Shown: positions 20,546 through 32,330 of the stretch, in pieces
Layout: each line of letters begins with the position of its first letter
How positions within the stretch are numbered: position 1 is the first letter of the stretch
NCBI GenBank assembly: GCA_028751875.1
Contig: CM054155.1
Location: forward strand, 54,830,492 to 54,894,491
Reading direction: 5' to 3'
Source of the DNA: Rapana venosa
Taxonomy: Eukaryota; Mollusca; Gastropoda; Neogastropoda; Muricidae
DNA length: 64,000 nucleotides
Program-made: the position numbers and the translations under genes
Notes under the pieces: model-generated
What the model was told of the DNA's origin: nothing
Database searches by the model: none
Seen by the model: only the letters and a program-made list of their open reading frames with translations

Positions 20546-21354
20546 CCGACACACAAAAAGGTTTTAAATTTTAAAACCCGCCCTCTTGCCTTTAATCCCC
20601 TGCCCGCGCCTGGCAGCAAAAATGCCCAAAGGGGTTTTTGTGATGGGGGAGGAACTTTCGTCGGCCCGTACAGCTGCACTGCCCTGATGCACGTTGGTGT
20701 GCAAGATCCTTCGATCTTCGACGCATTAAAAGAAAAAGAGGAAGAGAAAAGGCCTTTTGAGAAAGGGAAGGGGAAGGTGAGGGGGGGTGGGGAGGTGGGG
20801 TTGGTCAAATGGGTTTTTTGGTTTTGATTCAATTTTTTAAAGGGTAAAGAATAGGCACAACAAAGGCCTTTTTACAATTCTGCCCCCCCCAAAAAGAAAA
20901 CAAAGGGAACAAAATTAAAACAAAAAAGAAAACAAAAAAAAAAAAAAAAAGAAAAACAAAAACCGACAAAAAAAGTGGAAATCTCCCATGAACAAATAAA
21001 CAAAATTCAGAAAACTTGGGAAAAACCGAAATTTAAAAAAAATTGAAAACATTATCAGGCATTCCCAAGGGGGTGGGGGGGATGGAATGGGTAAATCGTG
21101 TTAAAAAAAGTTTTAAAAAAACAAAAAAACCCCCAATTTGTGTTTTTTTTTAGGGGTTTTATTTTTTCCCCTTTGGAAAGGACATCAAGAAAAAGCTAAA
21201 TACTATCAAAACCCTGTAAAACAGCAAAGAATGAATAAGCAAACAAGCAAGCACTCAAGCAAGAAACCAAAAAATCCCTGTGGAGAGACTTTTCTTCCAA
21301 CCTGCAGTAAAATTTTTCTCTTCTCCCCCCACCCCTTCCCCAAAAATAAAGGTT
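20545..21354. other. Low-quality sequence, no gene recognised
   Basis: A short normal-looking patch at about 20,650-20,740 is followed by homopolymer-rich text. No domain is visible. Confidence 0.45.
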
Positions 21355-21575
21355 GTGCATTCCACTCGGGGACAAGGTCTACACACAACACCAGAACATT
21401 TGCGCACATGTTAAAAACCCCTTCCCCTTTTCGGAAGGAGGCCCCTGTGTGCTGGTGGGAAGGATGAAAAAATTTCCCTGAAAAAACCCTTTAAAAAAGA
21501 AAAAAAAACACAAGTGCTTATTCCTTTTCCTCAACAAAAAAAGAATTATTTTAAAAAAAAAAATTTTAAAAAAGG
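21355..21575 (+). mobile_element. tRNA-derived SINE, body and tail
   Basis: Blocks AACATTTGCGCACATG, CCCCTTTTCGGAAGGAGG, CCCTGTGTGCTGGTGGGAAG, then ACACAAGTGCTTATTCCTTT and an A-rich tail follow the order of the other copies. Homopolymer noise obscures the middle. Confidence 0.65.
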
Positions 21576-21957
21576 CTTTGCTATCAAACATAGCGGGGGA
21601 AACGTCACTAAAACATTCTAAAAGTTTGTAATTGGGGGAAGTGGCTTTGGTGTGGTGTGGAGAGAATCCCCACAGTTTTTAACTTTCCTCAAAGAATGAT
21701 TGTTTTTCCAGTAAGAGTGCTGACTTTGGCATCCACGGTGTTTTAGTCTGGGTGTGTTTTTTTTTCCCTCTTCATAAGCGCTTAGACATTAACTATTGTT
21801 GTCAATGAGTGAAAATACGTGCCTGGGAGGAATGGCTATTTTCAAGTCTTTCTGTAATAAAAAAAGGGGAAAAAGAATGGACGAGAAGGCAGAAAACAGA
21901 CAAAGAAAGACTGACAGGAAGACCCCCCCCCCCAAACCCCCCCAAACCCCAACCCGA
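21576..21957. other. Unidentified spacer between two SINE copies
   Basis: TG-rich and GA-rich DNA with C runs at 21,925-21,950. A frame of 92 codons overlaps the next SINE and is not a gene. Confidence 0.4.
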
Positions 21958-22185
21958 TGGACTATAAACCGACCCCCCGTTTTTGAACGCACGCAAACTC
22001 TTGCGCCACTTTTAAATCCTGTTCCGCTTTTGGAAAGAGTGGCATTGTGGGGGGGAAAAAAGACCAAAATTTAAACACCAACGCAGGGGACTGGGTAAAA
22101 AAAGCACATGAGTGCTTATTCCATTTTCCGATTAAAAGAATAAATAAAAATAAAATAAAATAAAAATAAATAAATTAAAAATGGT
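21958..22185 (+). mobile_element. tRNA-derived SINE, body and tail
   Basis: ACTATAAACCGACCCCC, AACTCTTGCGCCAC, AAATCCTGTTCCGCTTTTGG, AAGAGTGGCATTGTG, AGGGGACTGGGTAAAAAAAG, GCACATGAGTGCTTATTCCA and a long (AAATA)n tail to 22,185 make this one of the clearest copies of the 3' half of the family. Confidence 0.8.
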
Positions 22186-22445
22186 GAAAATGGGTCATGG
22201 TGATGTTTTTTCAGAAAACAGGTACACCCTGTGGTCCCGTTTTAAATTTCATGCCCTTTGGGTTTTTTTTTTTTGAAAAAAAAATCTTTAAATTTTCCAG
22301 CGCAGAAGGGGGGTTTCGGGGGGGAATTGACTGCGAATTCAAAAGGCCACTGGTTTTGGGGGGGGCAGCGTGCCCCAAACCCCCGCATGGAAAACAGCTT
22401 GTAAAGAAAAGGGTAGAGCACGTACGTTGAAGTGTGTTGAGAGAC

Positions 22446-22620
22446 AAAGAAGAGAGAGAGGAGGGAGGATAGAGGGTGGAGGGGAGAGAGAGAGAGGGGG
22501 GGGGGGAGGTTAGAGGGAGGGAGGGAGGGGGGAGAAAGGGGAGGGAGGGGGGGAAAAGGGAGGGAGGAGGGGGAGGAGGGGGGGGAGGGGGGAGGGAAAG
22601 GGGGGGGGAGGAAAAAGAGG
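22446..22620. repeat. Pure purine (GA/GGGA) tract
   Basis: About 175 bp of almost only A and G on the + strand (AGAGAGAGGAGGGAGG and similar). It is a candidate for triplex or quadruplex DNA, though the G runs may be partly artefactual. Confidence 0.8.
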
Positions 22621-22740
22621 TGTGGAAATTTTTTCGGATTTTTAGAAAGGGGGATTTTTTTTTTTTGAGGGGGAAAAAAAAACAAAAAAATAAAAAAATT
22701 TTTTAAAAAAAAATTTTATAAAAATAAAAAAAAAAAAAAT

Positions 22741-23075
22741 TAAAACCAGACATACACAAACTTCCCATGCACACAAACACAAATACACACTCTTAAAAAA
22801 CACCATTTCTAAACTACCCACAACAAAACACCACCCCATAAACACACAAACAACTAAACATCAAAACACATCAACACATTTCCACAAAAACAACAAAAAA
22901 CACACAACAAATACACCTTAAAAAAACACAATCATTTAAAAAAAACAAACCAACAAACATACACAAAATTCAAACACAAAACATGACAAAAACAACTCAT
23001 AACATACCCAAAACACATAACACACAAAACCATACACACACAACAAAACATTTCCCCTTTAAACCAAAAACACTT
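22741..23075. repeat. G-depleted A/C-rich tract
   Basis: I count only three G residues in roughly 330 bases. It is mostly AAACACA-type words. No coding capacity. Confidence 0.85.
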
Positions 23076-25164
23076 TATTTACCCCAAACCCATAATCCTG
23101 AATGAAAATGCCCCCACCCCCCAATGGCTTGAAATGTATCGTTGGGGCGTGAGGAACCCAAAGTAGTGCGAGGGGGTTGGCCCTGACTTGGTTTTCCTTT
23201 GGGGGGCCCGGGGAAACCCGATCGCAACCCCGGGACCCCCCAAACAACAAAATTTGAAATGTCCCCTTTACCTCGTCGTACATATTTTACTATCCCCCCC
23301 AAAAAAAAAAATCCCCACAAAAGTTTTGGGAAAACTCCCCCCTCATGGAATTTTTAAACAGTGTTTTAAACTTCACAGGGATTTATAAAAGTTTTTTGTT
23401 GCGCGCTGTTGTTTTGTTTTGTTTGTTTTTTTTTTTAAATTTTTGGGGGTTGCCCCTTTTTTTTTCCTGAAATAATTTTTTTGTCCTCCCATTTTTCCCA
23501 CTCTTTTCTTTCCCGTCACCTCAAAATCCCAACCACTACCGGCCGCAAAAAAGTTGAAACCCTCGGGGTAGAAGTCCCCCTGAGGAAAAAGCTTAAAAAG
23601 GGTTTAGGTTTGCTAAAAGGCCCCCCGGGCCCAAAAAGGGGCCCCTGCACACTGCGGGGTTTACCGGAAAGGATTAAACGGTCCCCTTTTGCTGACCCAA
23701 AGGAACGGTTATCACCTACAAAAGCCCAGAGGGCCCCAAATTTTGGGAATCAATTTTTGGGTTTGGAGATGTTACTGAATGAGGGAAATTTTTTTCCCAA
23801 AGGGTTTTGAAAAAAAAATTTTTTTAAAAAAAAAGTATACATGTACTTGTTTACAATTCACCCAAGCCAGGTTTTTAATTTTGCATTGGGGCCAAAAACA
23901 ACGAAAATTTTCAGTTTTTAAAAACATTTGGCAGTTTGGTTTAAAACTAAATTTTTGTTCAAACGTAAAAGGGATTTTTTGTTTGGTTTTTGTTTTTTTG
24001 GGGAAACCCCTTTTGGGCCCCACGATTATTATTTTAAAATAAAACCTTCAAAGTCACGCGTTTTTGGAAATTTTGTAAGGGAAAATTAAAAAGAAAAAAA
24101 AAGGGCAAAAAAAGGGTTGGGAAAAATTTCCCAAATGCGCTACACCACCCCCAATGAGAAAGCTTTCCCCCGTAGATGCGTCTTTCTGGGAAACCCCTGA
24201 TGTATTGGGAAAAAAACTTTGGTGCAGGCAAGGTTTTTTTTTTATCTCTCTGAATTCAAACCACTGATATAATTTAAGCAAAGAGGGGTGGGGGGGAGGG
24301 TGGGGGGCTTTTTTTTGAAATATCCATAGTTTCCCGAGTGTTTTAGCACAACAAGTTTTTCATTTCCAGCAGGTCGGCATTCATTTGCCCTGGAAATTAC
24401 CGAAACCTTTTTTAAATCAAAGAACCCAACGGGTTTTTACGTGCAGGGTTTTTTGTGTAAAAAAAAGTGATGTTTAATTAAAAAAAAAATTATTTTAAAA
24501 AAGAAAAATAAAACAAAATATCCCCCCCTTTATTTTTTCCCTTCCCCCCCTCCTTTCCCCCCCCCCCCCAAAAAAAAAAACCCTGCACATTAACAAAATT
24601 ATGGTGATGAACGGGAAATAGATAAAATTAATTTTTAAAATTTAAACTTAGAAAGAAACTGTTTAAAACATTACACCCTTTATGAATAATTTCAATTTAT
24701 TCTTTTTAAAAAAATTAAATTTTAAAAAAGCTTTTAAAAATTTTTAAATTTCCCCAAAAATGTTCAAAAATTCGGGAACGAAATCTAAAATGGGATTCAA
24801 ATATTTAGGACAAAAATAAAAGGTTTTTTCCCCTTTAAATTTCATTTGTGTCCCCCAAAAAGAAAAAGGGCCCAGAAAAAAAAAATTCTTGGTTAATGAA
24901 AAAAAACACAAAACACATACAAAAGAAAATGAAATCCCCAAATTAGTTTAATTCATTTAAACCGACACGACACTCACAGTCGTTGCAAGGATACAGACCC
25001 CTTTTGGGGCCCCAAAACAAAATTTTCGGACAAAGATTTAAAAACCCAAAGGGCCCCCCAGTTTGGGAACCCCTTTGGAAAGAAACCTTTTTTTTGGAAA
25101 CCGAAAACCCTTGTTTGGGGTTTTTTGGGAAGGGGGGGGTTTAGGTATTGGGGTTGGGGGGGGG
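23076..25164. other. Low-quality sequence, no gene recognised
   Basis: Homopolymer-dominated. Frames near 23,481-23,810 (+) and 23,059-23,320 (-) read as unidentifiable basic or glycine-rich peptides. Confidence 0.4.
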
Positions 25165-25292
25165 AAACCCGAGGGACAAAATTTACAAAACCGCATACAT
25201 GCGGGGCCCGGGAAAAAAAAAGCACATGAGTGTTTAAATTCCTTTAAATCCCCCGATATAAAAAAAAAAAATTAAAAAAAAATAAATAAAAT
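25165..25292 (+). mobile_element. tRNA-derived SINE, 3' end
   Basis: GACAAAATTTACAAAACCGC, ATGCGGGGCCCGGG, GCACATGAGTGTTTAAATTC and CCCGATATAAAAAAA followed by an A/T tail correspond to the last 120 bp of the SINE family. Confidence 0.65.
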
Positions 25293-28200
25293 CAAGGGCT
25301 GCGTGTGGCAAATTTCAGGCTTGCCCGCAAAAGTATTTGGACTTGCCCAAAAGGGAAATTTTTTTACTGCGGGAAATTTGGTTCTTTCCCATTTTCCCCG
25401 GTTGTCTGCCGACGGGGCAGGACACACCACTTTTTCCCCCCAATTTCAAAACCACCCCCTCACACGAACAACACACACACACCATTGTGTTTTTCATTGT
25501 TTTTTTTGGGTGCGGGAAAACAATATTGTAAAACCATGAAAAGGAATTTTGGGGTTTCTATAATTTACAAATCTTTTCCTATCCCCTTTCAACATTTTTG
25601 CATCAGAGAGGTTTAAAATCTTTTTTTTCAGCCCCCTCAATGAAATGTAAAAAAACCCCCTTACCAAAGCTCCCCCTTCCCTTTTTTCTACCCCCCTTTT
25701 TTTTGAAAAGGCGGGGAAATTGAGGGTAAAAAAAAACCCACCTTTTATGTGCATAAAAACCTGTAGAGTTTAGTGAGGCCTTCTCCTTTTCCCAGACTTA
25801 CGCCAAACAAACACCCCAGGGTGCAGCCCTTTTAAAATTAAAAAAAGATCAGATCTTTTTAATTTGTTTCTGTCTACCGGGCCAAAAAGGGTTTCCCACG
25901 GGAAGTAATAAGACTGGGGGGAAAATCTTTACAAATTTTCAAAAAAAAAATGGAAAATTTGTGGTTTTTCAATGTCATTCTCCCTTTTCGGGAAAAAAAG
26001 TAATGCCCTCAATTATTACGAGAAAGAAAAATTGTTAAAAAACATTGTTGATTTTTCTTTATACCTCCTTAAGGACGGAACTTTTTCCCTATTTTTCCCC
26101 GATATTTAAAACTCAAAGAGCAAACTCCCTAGACATCCCTTTTTTTCCCCTATTCAAAGCCCGCACTTTTGCATGGGAAATTACAGTGACTCGCTGGGAA
26201 GGGTGCCCTTTTTTCCAAATTACATAACACTGAAAGGGGAAGGTCAACAAAAAATTGAAAAGTCAAAGATAAGATTCCAAAATTTTTTTTTACAAAAAAG
26301 CAAACGGGGGAACCTGTTTAAAATCTTTTTTTAAAAATGTTATGAAAACTAGCTGTATAGAATGTGAGACATAGCCATTTTTTTAAAGTTTAGATTTACA
26401 AAACAGTTTTACAAGCGGCAGATTGTTTTTTTCCCCAGATGCTCATCTATAAAATTAAAAACATCCCAGGGAACCAAATGGGGGAAAATGAAACAGGGGG
26501 AAAAATTGCTTTTTAATAAAAAAAAATAGAAATTCAAAACTTATATACAAATTTAAAATCACGACCCTAATCACTTTTTTCAAAAAATTTGCAAATAAAA
26601 CGTTTTGGACAAAATTATTGAAAAAATTTAAACGTGATTTTCTGGGCCCAAAACTTTTGAAAAAAAGGAAAATTTTTTGTACTCACAAGGATATCAAAAA
26701 TTTGGAAAAATTTTTAAATAAAATAAAAGGGGGTTAAAAAACACCCTTTTTGTGCCCAATTTGAAATTTAAAGGGAAAAGGGGGTTCCCCCCCAAAATTC
26801 AGACAAGGCAGAAGTTTTCCCCTTTTTGATATGTTTGCAATAAAATTATGAACATGTTTTTTAAACCAGTCAGAAGTTATCTTAAAAAGGGAAGAAAAAA
26901 AAAAAGATTTTTTAAAAAAGATCCATTACCAGATAATCCATTATTCATAAAAAAACCCCAATAATTTTTAAAAAAAAATTAGGGGATTTTTTTTTTCAAT
27001 CTTTTTTAAATAGGAAAACATCGGGTAGGAATAGTTTGCTATTTAAAAATAAAAATGCTGAAACCTTTACCGAAAAACGGGGGTTTTTTTACTACCCCCA
27101 ATTTTTTTAGATTTGCGGGTAGAATGTAAAATCCCTTTAAATTTGGAACCCGGTCTTTTTTTTTCCCCTATTTAAAAAAAGGGGAAAATTGAAAATTTTT
27201 TTGGATCCCAAAAAGGGAATAGACCTGTTGCATTTACATCAACCCCGGGAAAAAACTTATGGAAAAAGTTTTTTAAAATAGTTTTTTTTGTACTTTTTGG
27301 GTGAGAAAAAAAAAAAATTGCCCAGTTTTTTCAAGCGGGAATTTCGAAAAGGGAAGATAAACCCATAGACCTTTTTTTAAAAGCGACTCCCCAAATAAAA
27401 CACCCAGTTTTGAGAAGAAAAAATACCCTTTTCCCCAAGTTCTTTTGCCCAAAAAACAAAGTTTTATAAACCAAAATTTTGGGCCCCTGCTAGATTGTTA
27501 AAAAAAATTTAAAATGTTTTGGACTGTCGGGGTTTATCTATTCTTTATTTTAAAAAAATTTTCTCACAGGAAAAATTTTTCGACAAAGGTTGGAAATATT
27601 TTACCCCCACACTTAGTTTTCCCACAAAGGGGCATACCTGGCTTTTGTTTGGGCGCCCTTTTTATTTAAAAATTTTACTTCAGGATACCCCCATTTAGGT
27701 GTTTTGTTAATGTTGTTTTTTGGGTAAAATATGGATGCCCTTTTGAAATGAAAAAAGGGGGTAAAAATAAAAAAAAAACACCTAAAGGGTTTTTTTTGAA
27801 ATTATTTTAAAGAAAGTTTTATCGTTTAAAGTTGGTTTAAAAATTTTAAATAAGAAATATGGGGGGGAAAAGGGTTAGGTTTTAAAACCGAAAAAACACA
27901 TTTTTGTGTTTTTTTAACAATGGTGCTGATCCCCTAAACTTCCTTTTTTTTAAAATTGGTAAAAAAAGTTCGGGGATTAAAAGCCTAGGGGAAAAATTTT
28001 TTTTTGGGTTTTTCATACTTATTTTCAAAATTAAGGGTTCTTTGTGAACAAAAATTGTTTACTTGAAAACGGGAGGGAAAAAAGGGGAAAAAGGCCCTTT
28101 CGGGTTTTTTTTCATTTTCTAAACTGAGTGAAAGAAAGACATTTTTTTGCAATAAACTGCCCTTTTACACCCTTAATTTTTCCCAAAGGGCAAAACGGGG

Positions 28201-28489
28201 GGCGCTATGGGATAAAAAATAATATAATTATAAAGGGGTTTTGATAAAAAAATTTATGCCCTTTAAAATTTTAAAGCAGAGGCAAAGGGATAGAAACCCT
28301 TTGTAAAAGGGAAAAATTCCTTAAGAGAGACCAGCCCATCGCCCGATTCCCCCGGGCCCCAGCAAGCGAAAAAAACCCCCTAAACCATCCTCAGCCCCGA
28401 CTCGGGGTACAAGTCCCACCCCCCTTTGGGAAAAAAAAACCCAAGGCGGGAAAAAAAAAGAAATTGAAACGGAAAAACCAAAAAATTTA
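25293..28489. other. Low-quality sequence, no gene recognised
   Basis: About 3.2 kb of AT-rich, homopolymer-dominated sequence. No domain survives translation in any frame that I can recognise. Confidence 0.4.
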
Positions 28490-29300
28490 AACAACAGTTT
28501 TGGAAATGAAACCGGAGGAAACTAGGGGGAAACCCCAAAGCGAAAACGGAAAAGCAGAAAGGGAAGACATAAAAGATCTGCGGGAAAACGTCAAAACAGC
28601 CCCGGACGGACAGGAAACAGGAGGGGAGCAGTAAGGCATGTTTTTGGTTTCAGGACGGAAAGAAAAGCTTTAAGGGGGGAAAGGGGGAAACTTTGGGGGA
28701 GGAGAAAAAGGAATAAAAACAAAACGGGAAGTGTGTGAAGACGGACCAGGAGCGAAAACAAAGACTCAACCCCCAAAAGAGCAAAAAGGGGCCGCCCGTT
28801 AAAGGCCTTCGGGTGTAGGGGTGGGGAAAGGGCCCCGGGGAGAAAAAGGGGAAGGGTGGAGGCGGGTGGCCCACGGCATGAGCGCCTTCAGCAAGAAGGC
28901 CGGGGCCTGGGTTTGGTCCAAAAAAGGACTTTCGGATACCCGAAACCAGAAGGGGCCCAAAACCGGGGGGAAAACCAGCCCGGACCCATCATAGTGCGCT
29001 TTAAACCTGGGGGGAGGTCGGGGGCCCTTTTTTCTTGCACAGCGGCGCAAACTAAAACAGCCCGGGGCGGCCCCATCGGAGAAAAAATGACCAAAAGGAA
29101 CATAAGTTTTTTGCGGGAGACCCAAAAACCCAAAAAATTCTGCCCCCCCTTGCACTTGGCTTAAAAGGGAAAAAGATTCTGCCAAATTTTGGAGAATGGA
29201 AAAGGGGAAAAAAACTGGACATTCACAGGGCCCCTCAAAAAAGTCTTTAGCAGAAAAAAATGACGGGGAAAAAGCTGGACATTCTGGCCTTAAGGGTTTT
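28490..29300 (+). pseudogene. Possible LINE ORF1-like nucleic-acid-binding protein, frameshifted
   Basis: This segment is more GC-rich and codon-like than its surroundings. Reading + frames in turn gives an acidic, helix-prone stretch (EDIKDLRENVK), then PGPIIVRFKPG and EKMTKRNISFLRE. The latter two resemble the P-R-P-IIVRF and EDLTK-R-x-LL blocks of ORF1-type proteins of L1-like and related LINEs, which package the element RNA. At least three frame changes are needed. It could belong to an element separate from the ORF2 at 33.6 kb, since a minisatellite lies between. A 200-codon frame on the opposite strand is the complement of this region and has no family resemblance. Confidence 0.35.
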
Positions 29301-30440
29301 TGTGCACCGTGGGGTTCACTTCTTTTTTGTTTGTGGTGTGTGAAATATTGTTTTGGTGCTAAAGAAAAAGACTGATGGTATATTCCCTTTCCCCCTTTCA
29401 AATTTTTCCCTCAACTTTTATTCGGGATTTGTGTTTTCATGAAAAAAAGGGAAATAATCCCTTAGAAGTTTAAAAAGGGAAATGGGCTTTGTTTAAATAT
29501 TTGTGGTGCGGGGCCCCATGGGCGCGTGCATACCTAGTATTTTTTTTTAGGTTTTTTAATTACACTCATTTTGTTTTTTGGGCTCTCGTTTCATGATTTG
29601 GCAAAAAAAACAGTTTATTTAGAAAAAACCCCAAAAAAGTAATAAAAAAAATTTTTTTATTTCCTTTTTTATTAAATTTTTATTTTTTATTATTATCATT
29701 ATTACGCTGTAAAATAAAGGCGGCAAAAAGACTTTATGGATATGCGCTTTTTCTGTGTGGGTTTAACCCCTCCCCCGGGGAGGGGTCCTGATTAGGGTTT
29801 TTTTTTATTTTTATTTATTTAAAATTTTTTTTTTTATTATTATTTTTTTTTTCAAAAATACAACCCCTGGGCCCGTTTGGTCTGAGATGGTGTTACTTTT
29901 TTTTTTGTCAGGGTTTTTTCGTTCCCTTTTTCCCCTTTTCCCCCCTGGGGCAGGTTTATTTGGGGGTGGTGTTTGGGGAGTGGGGGGGGAGGGAGGGAGT
30001 CCCCGGGAAAAAAGGACATGATCTTGCTGGGGGGAAAAAGGTGTTGAGGAAATATGCCCCCTTTTTGGTATGTGTCGATTTTTTTTGGGCTGTTAGTTTT
30101 TGGGGGGAGAAGCCCCCGGGATTCTGCTTTTTTCCCCGAAAAAGATGCGGTTGAGTGACAAAATTTAAAGGACTTGTGGAAATTTTGGAATCATTCGCCC
30201 GTTTGTTGGCTTTTTTTTTAACCAAACCCCTTTTCAAAAAAACTTTTTCTTTTTTTTGAGAGCGGAATAAAAGAAAAGTGGTGGGTTTTTTTGGGGGTAA
30301 TATATAGAATTTTTTATTTGCAATGAATGTTTTAAAGCAAAGGGAAAAAATGTTTATGTGCCAAGGGAAAATACGCACACCCCTCTCAATGACACATAAA
30401 GCATGCGTGCGCAGGCAAGGGTTTGGGGGCCCCAAACACC
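29301..30440. other. Low-quality sequence, no gene recognised
   Basis: Contains a perfect 9-bp palindrome (CCCCTCCCC, one base, GGGGAGGGG) at 29,767-29,785 and a CA-rich patch beginning near 30,440. Nothing coding is recognised. Confidence 0.4.
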
Positions 30441-30789
30441 AAACCAATTACACTCACAAACAAAACACAGACGCTCACTACCCCGCAAGCACACACCGCA
30501 CACTCACACATATATACACACGGTATACATGAAAGCCGCGCGCGCCGGGGCGGAAAAACACCACCCCACACATACGCAGCACAGGGGTTTAAGGTTTTTA
30601 AAAATGGGACTAAAATGTAAGGCCCAAATGAATTTTCAGGACCCCCCCCCGAAAAAAATGTTATGATGAAAAATGTTTTGAAAAAACTAGAAAAAGGAAA
30701 AGACATTGCCAAAAAAAAAAAATGGTTTATAGATTTTTAGATGAGCTAAAGATGTTTTAATTTTTCCCGAAAATGAAAAATTATGTTTC

Positions 30790-31995
30790 CCAAAAGTTGG
30801 GGGATTGGTTAAGGGTGTGTGCCCCAAAAGTGACAAGGAACAATGAAAAAATGGGCAAATTCGGTTTTTTAAGGGCTGGTGAAACTTACAAACAAAGGGG
30901 GGTTTTGGGCAAGATGTTTTTGAACCCCAAACAGTTTTGATGGGCTAAATGATTTAGGGCCTTTGGGGGAAAGGGTTTTTAAAGATGTGTTTGGGCCAAA
31001 AAAAAAATGTGATGGGGTAAATTTAAAGTGATGGCCCAAAAAAACCGTGGATGGGTTTTTTTGTGTTTATGGCCAAACAAACCGTTTTTGATTGGGGTTT
31101 AAAGAGTGAGACCAAAAAAACAGTGGGGATGGGTTTTAATGAAGGGAAAGACCAAAAAATGGATGGGTTAAAAGGGGGGGATGGCCCCAAAAAAATGAAT
31201 GGGGGAATGATGTTAAAGGCCAAAAACAACCCGTGTACGGGTTAACGATGGGATGGCCAAAAAGTGTTTATGGGGGTTTAAAAATGTGAAGGCCCCAAAA
31301 AGTGTGATGGGTTAAGGGTGTGATGGCCAAACGCGTGGGTGGGTTTTAAAAAGGTGGGACCAAACCCAAAAAATGGTTTTGGGGGTAATGATGTGGTGGG
31401 TTTTAAAATGTGGCCCCGGCCCCCAAAAAAATGTGAAAAACTTAAAGAATTTTGGGGGCCCCAAAAAAAATGTGATGGGTAATTATGTGATGGCCCCAAA
31501 AATGTGATGGGGGTACATGTTAGGCCCCAGTGTTGGGCCGGGTTTAAAGAATGTCGGCCCCAAAAAGACAAATGTGAAGGGTTAATGGGTGTGATGGCCA
31601 AACTAACAAAGTGGAAGGGTTAATTGTGATGGCCAAACCAACAAACAACAAAACAGTGTTTATAGTTTTTAAAGTTTTGGAAAGACCAAAACAACCCTGG
31701 GCGGGTTTATGATGTGATGACCAATTAATTAAACTTTTTCTATTGATGGGTAACCCCAAAAAAAAAAACAAATTTAGTTTAAAAAGGGTTTTGACGGGGC
31801 CAAAAAGGTGCTGGGTGAAGTGATGAAACCAAAACCCCTTTGATGGGTTTTGTGAAATTAAAATTTAAAACCAAAAATTTTGATGGAAATTTAAAGATGT
31901 GGGTGGGGCCCAAAAAACTGGGCGGGTTTTTGGAAAGTGATGGTTAAAAAAGTGGGGGGAATTTTTTAATGAAATAGGGCCAAAAAATGGGGGAT
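30790..31995. repeat. Minisatellite, about 40-bp unit (GTGATGGGTTAA...GGCCAAA)
   Basis: The words GTGATGGG, GGGTTAATGATGTGATGG and GGCCAAA (or GACCAAA) recur every 35-50 bp for about 1.2 kb, roughly 25-30 units with variable lengths. The clearest units are at 31,280-31,330, 31,470-31,520 and 31,570-31,640. The minus strand translates into repeated NPSHF and GPSHF peptides, a by-product of the repeat. Unit-length variation is at least partly homopolymer error. Confidence 0.8.
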
Positions 31996-32030
31996 GTTCA
32001 TAAAATTTATGTATGGAAAAATTTTGTCCC

Positions 32031-32330
32031 CTGTTTTTTAAAGGGGTTTTTGTTTTTTTTTTGTTTTTTTTTTTTGTTTTTTTTTTTTTTTTTTATAAAT
32101 AGTTTTTTTGTTTTGTTTGCTGGGTTTTTTGTTTTGTTTTTTTTTTTGTTTTTTTTTTTGGTTTTTTTTTTTGGGGGGGGGGGTTTTTGTTGGGGGGTTT
32201 TTTTTTGGTGGGGGGGGTTTTGGGTTTTTTTAATTTTTTTTTTTAAATTTAAAATTTTTTTTATTTTTTTTTTTTTTTTTTTAAATTTTTTTTTTTTTAG
32301 GGGGGGGGGGGGGGGGGGTCTCTTTGCTCC
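32031..32330. repeat. T/G homopolymer tract
   Basis: Almost only runs of T and G. A long phenylalanine/glycine-rich frame across it is an artefact of composition. Confidence 0.8.

Noticed and set aside
20121..20832. Long glycine-rich (-) and proline-rich (+) reading frames.
   Set aside because: They exist only because of the poly-C/poly-G runs at 20,483-20,544 and have no domain.
28799..29401. A 200-codon minus-strand frame, one of the longest in the window.
   Set aside because: The opposite strand carries LINE ORF1-like blocks, and the minus translation resembles no family.
31278..31601. Repeated NPSHF-type peptide on the minus strand that could be taken for a repeat protein.
   Set aside because: It mirrors the minisatellite at 30,790-31,995, and unit lengths are not multiples of three consistently.
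30790..31995. Regular repeat spacing of 35-50 bp suggestive of a CRISPR array.
   Set aside because: There are no constant repeats with unique spacers, the whole unit is repetitive, and the sequence is eukaryotic.
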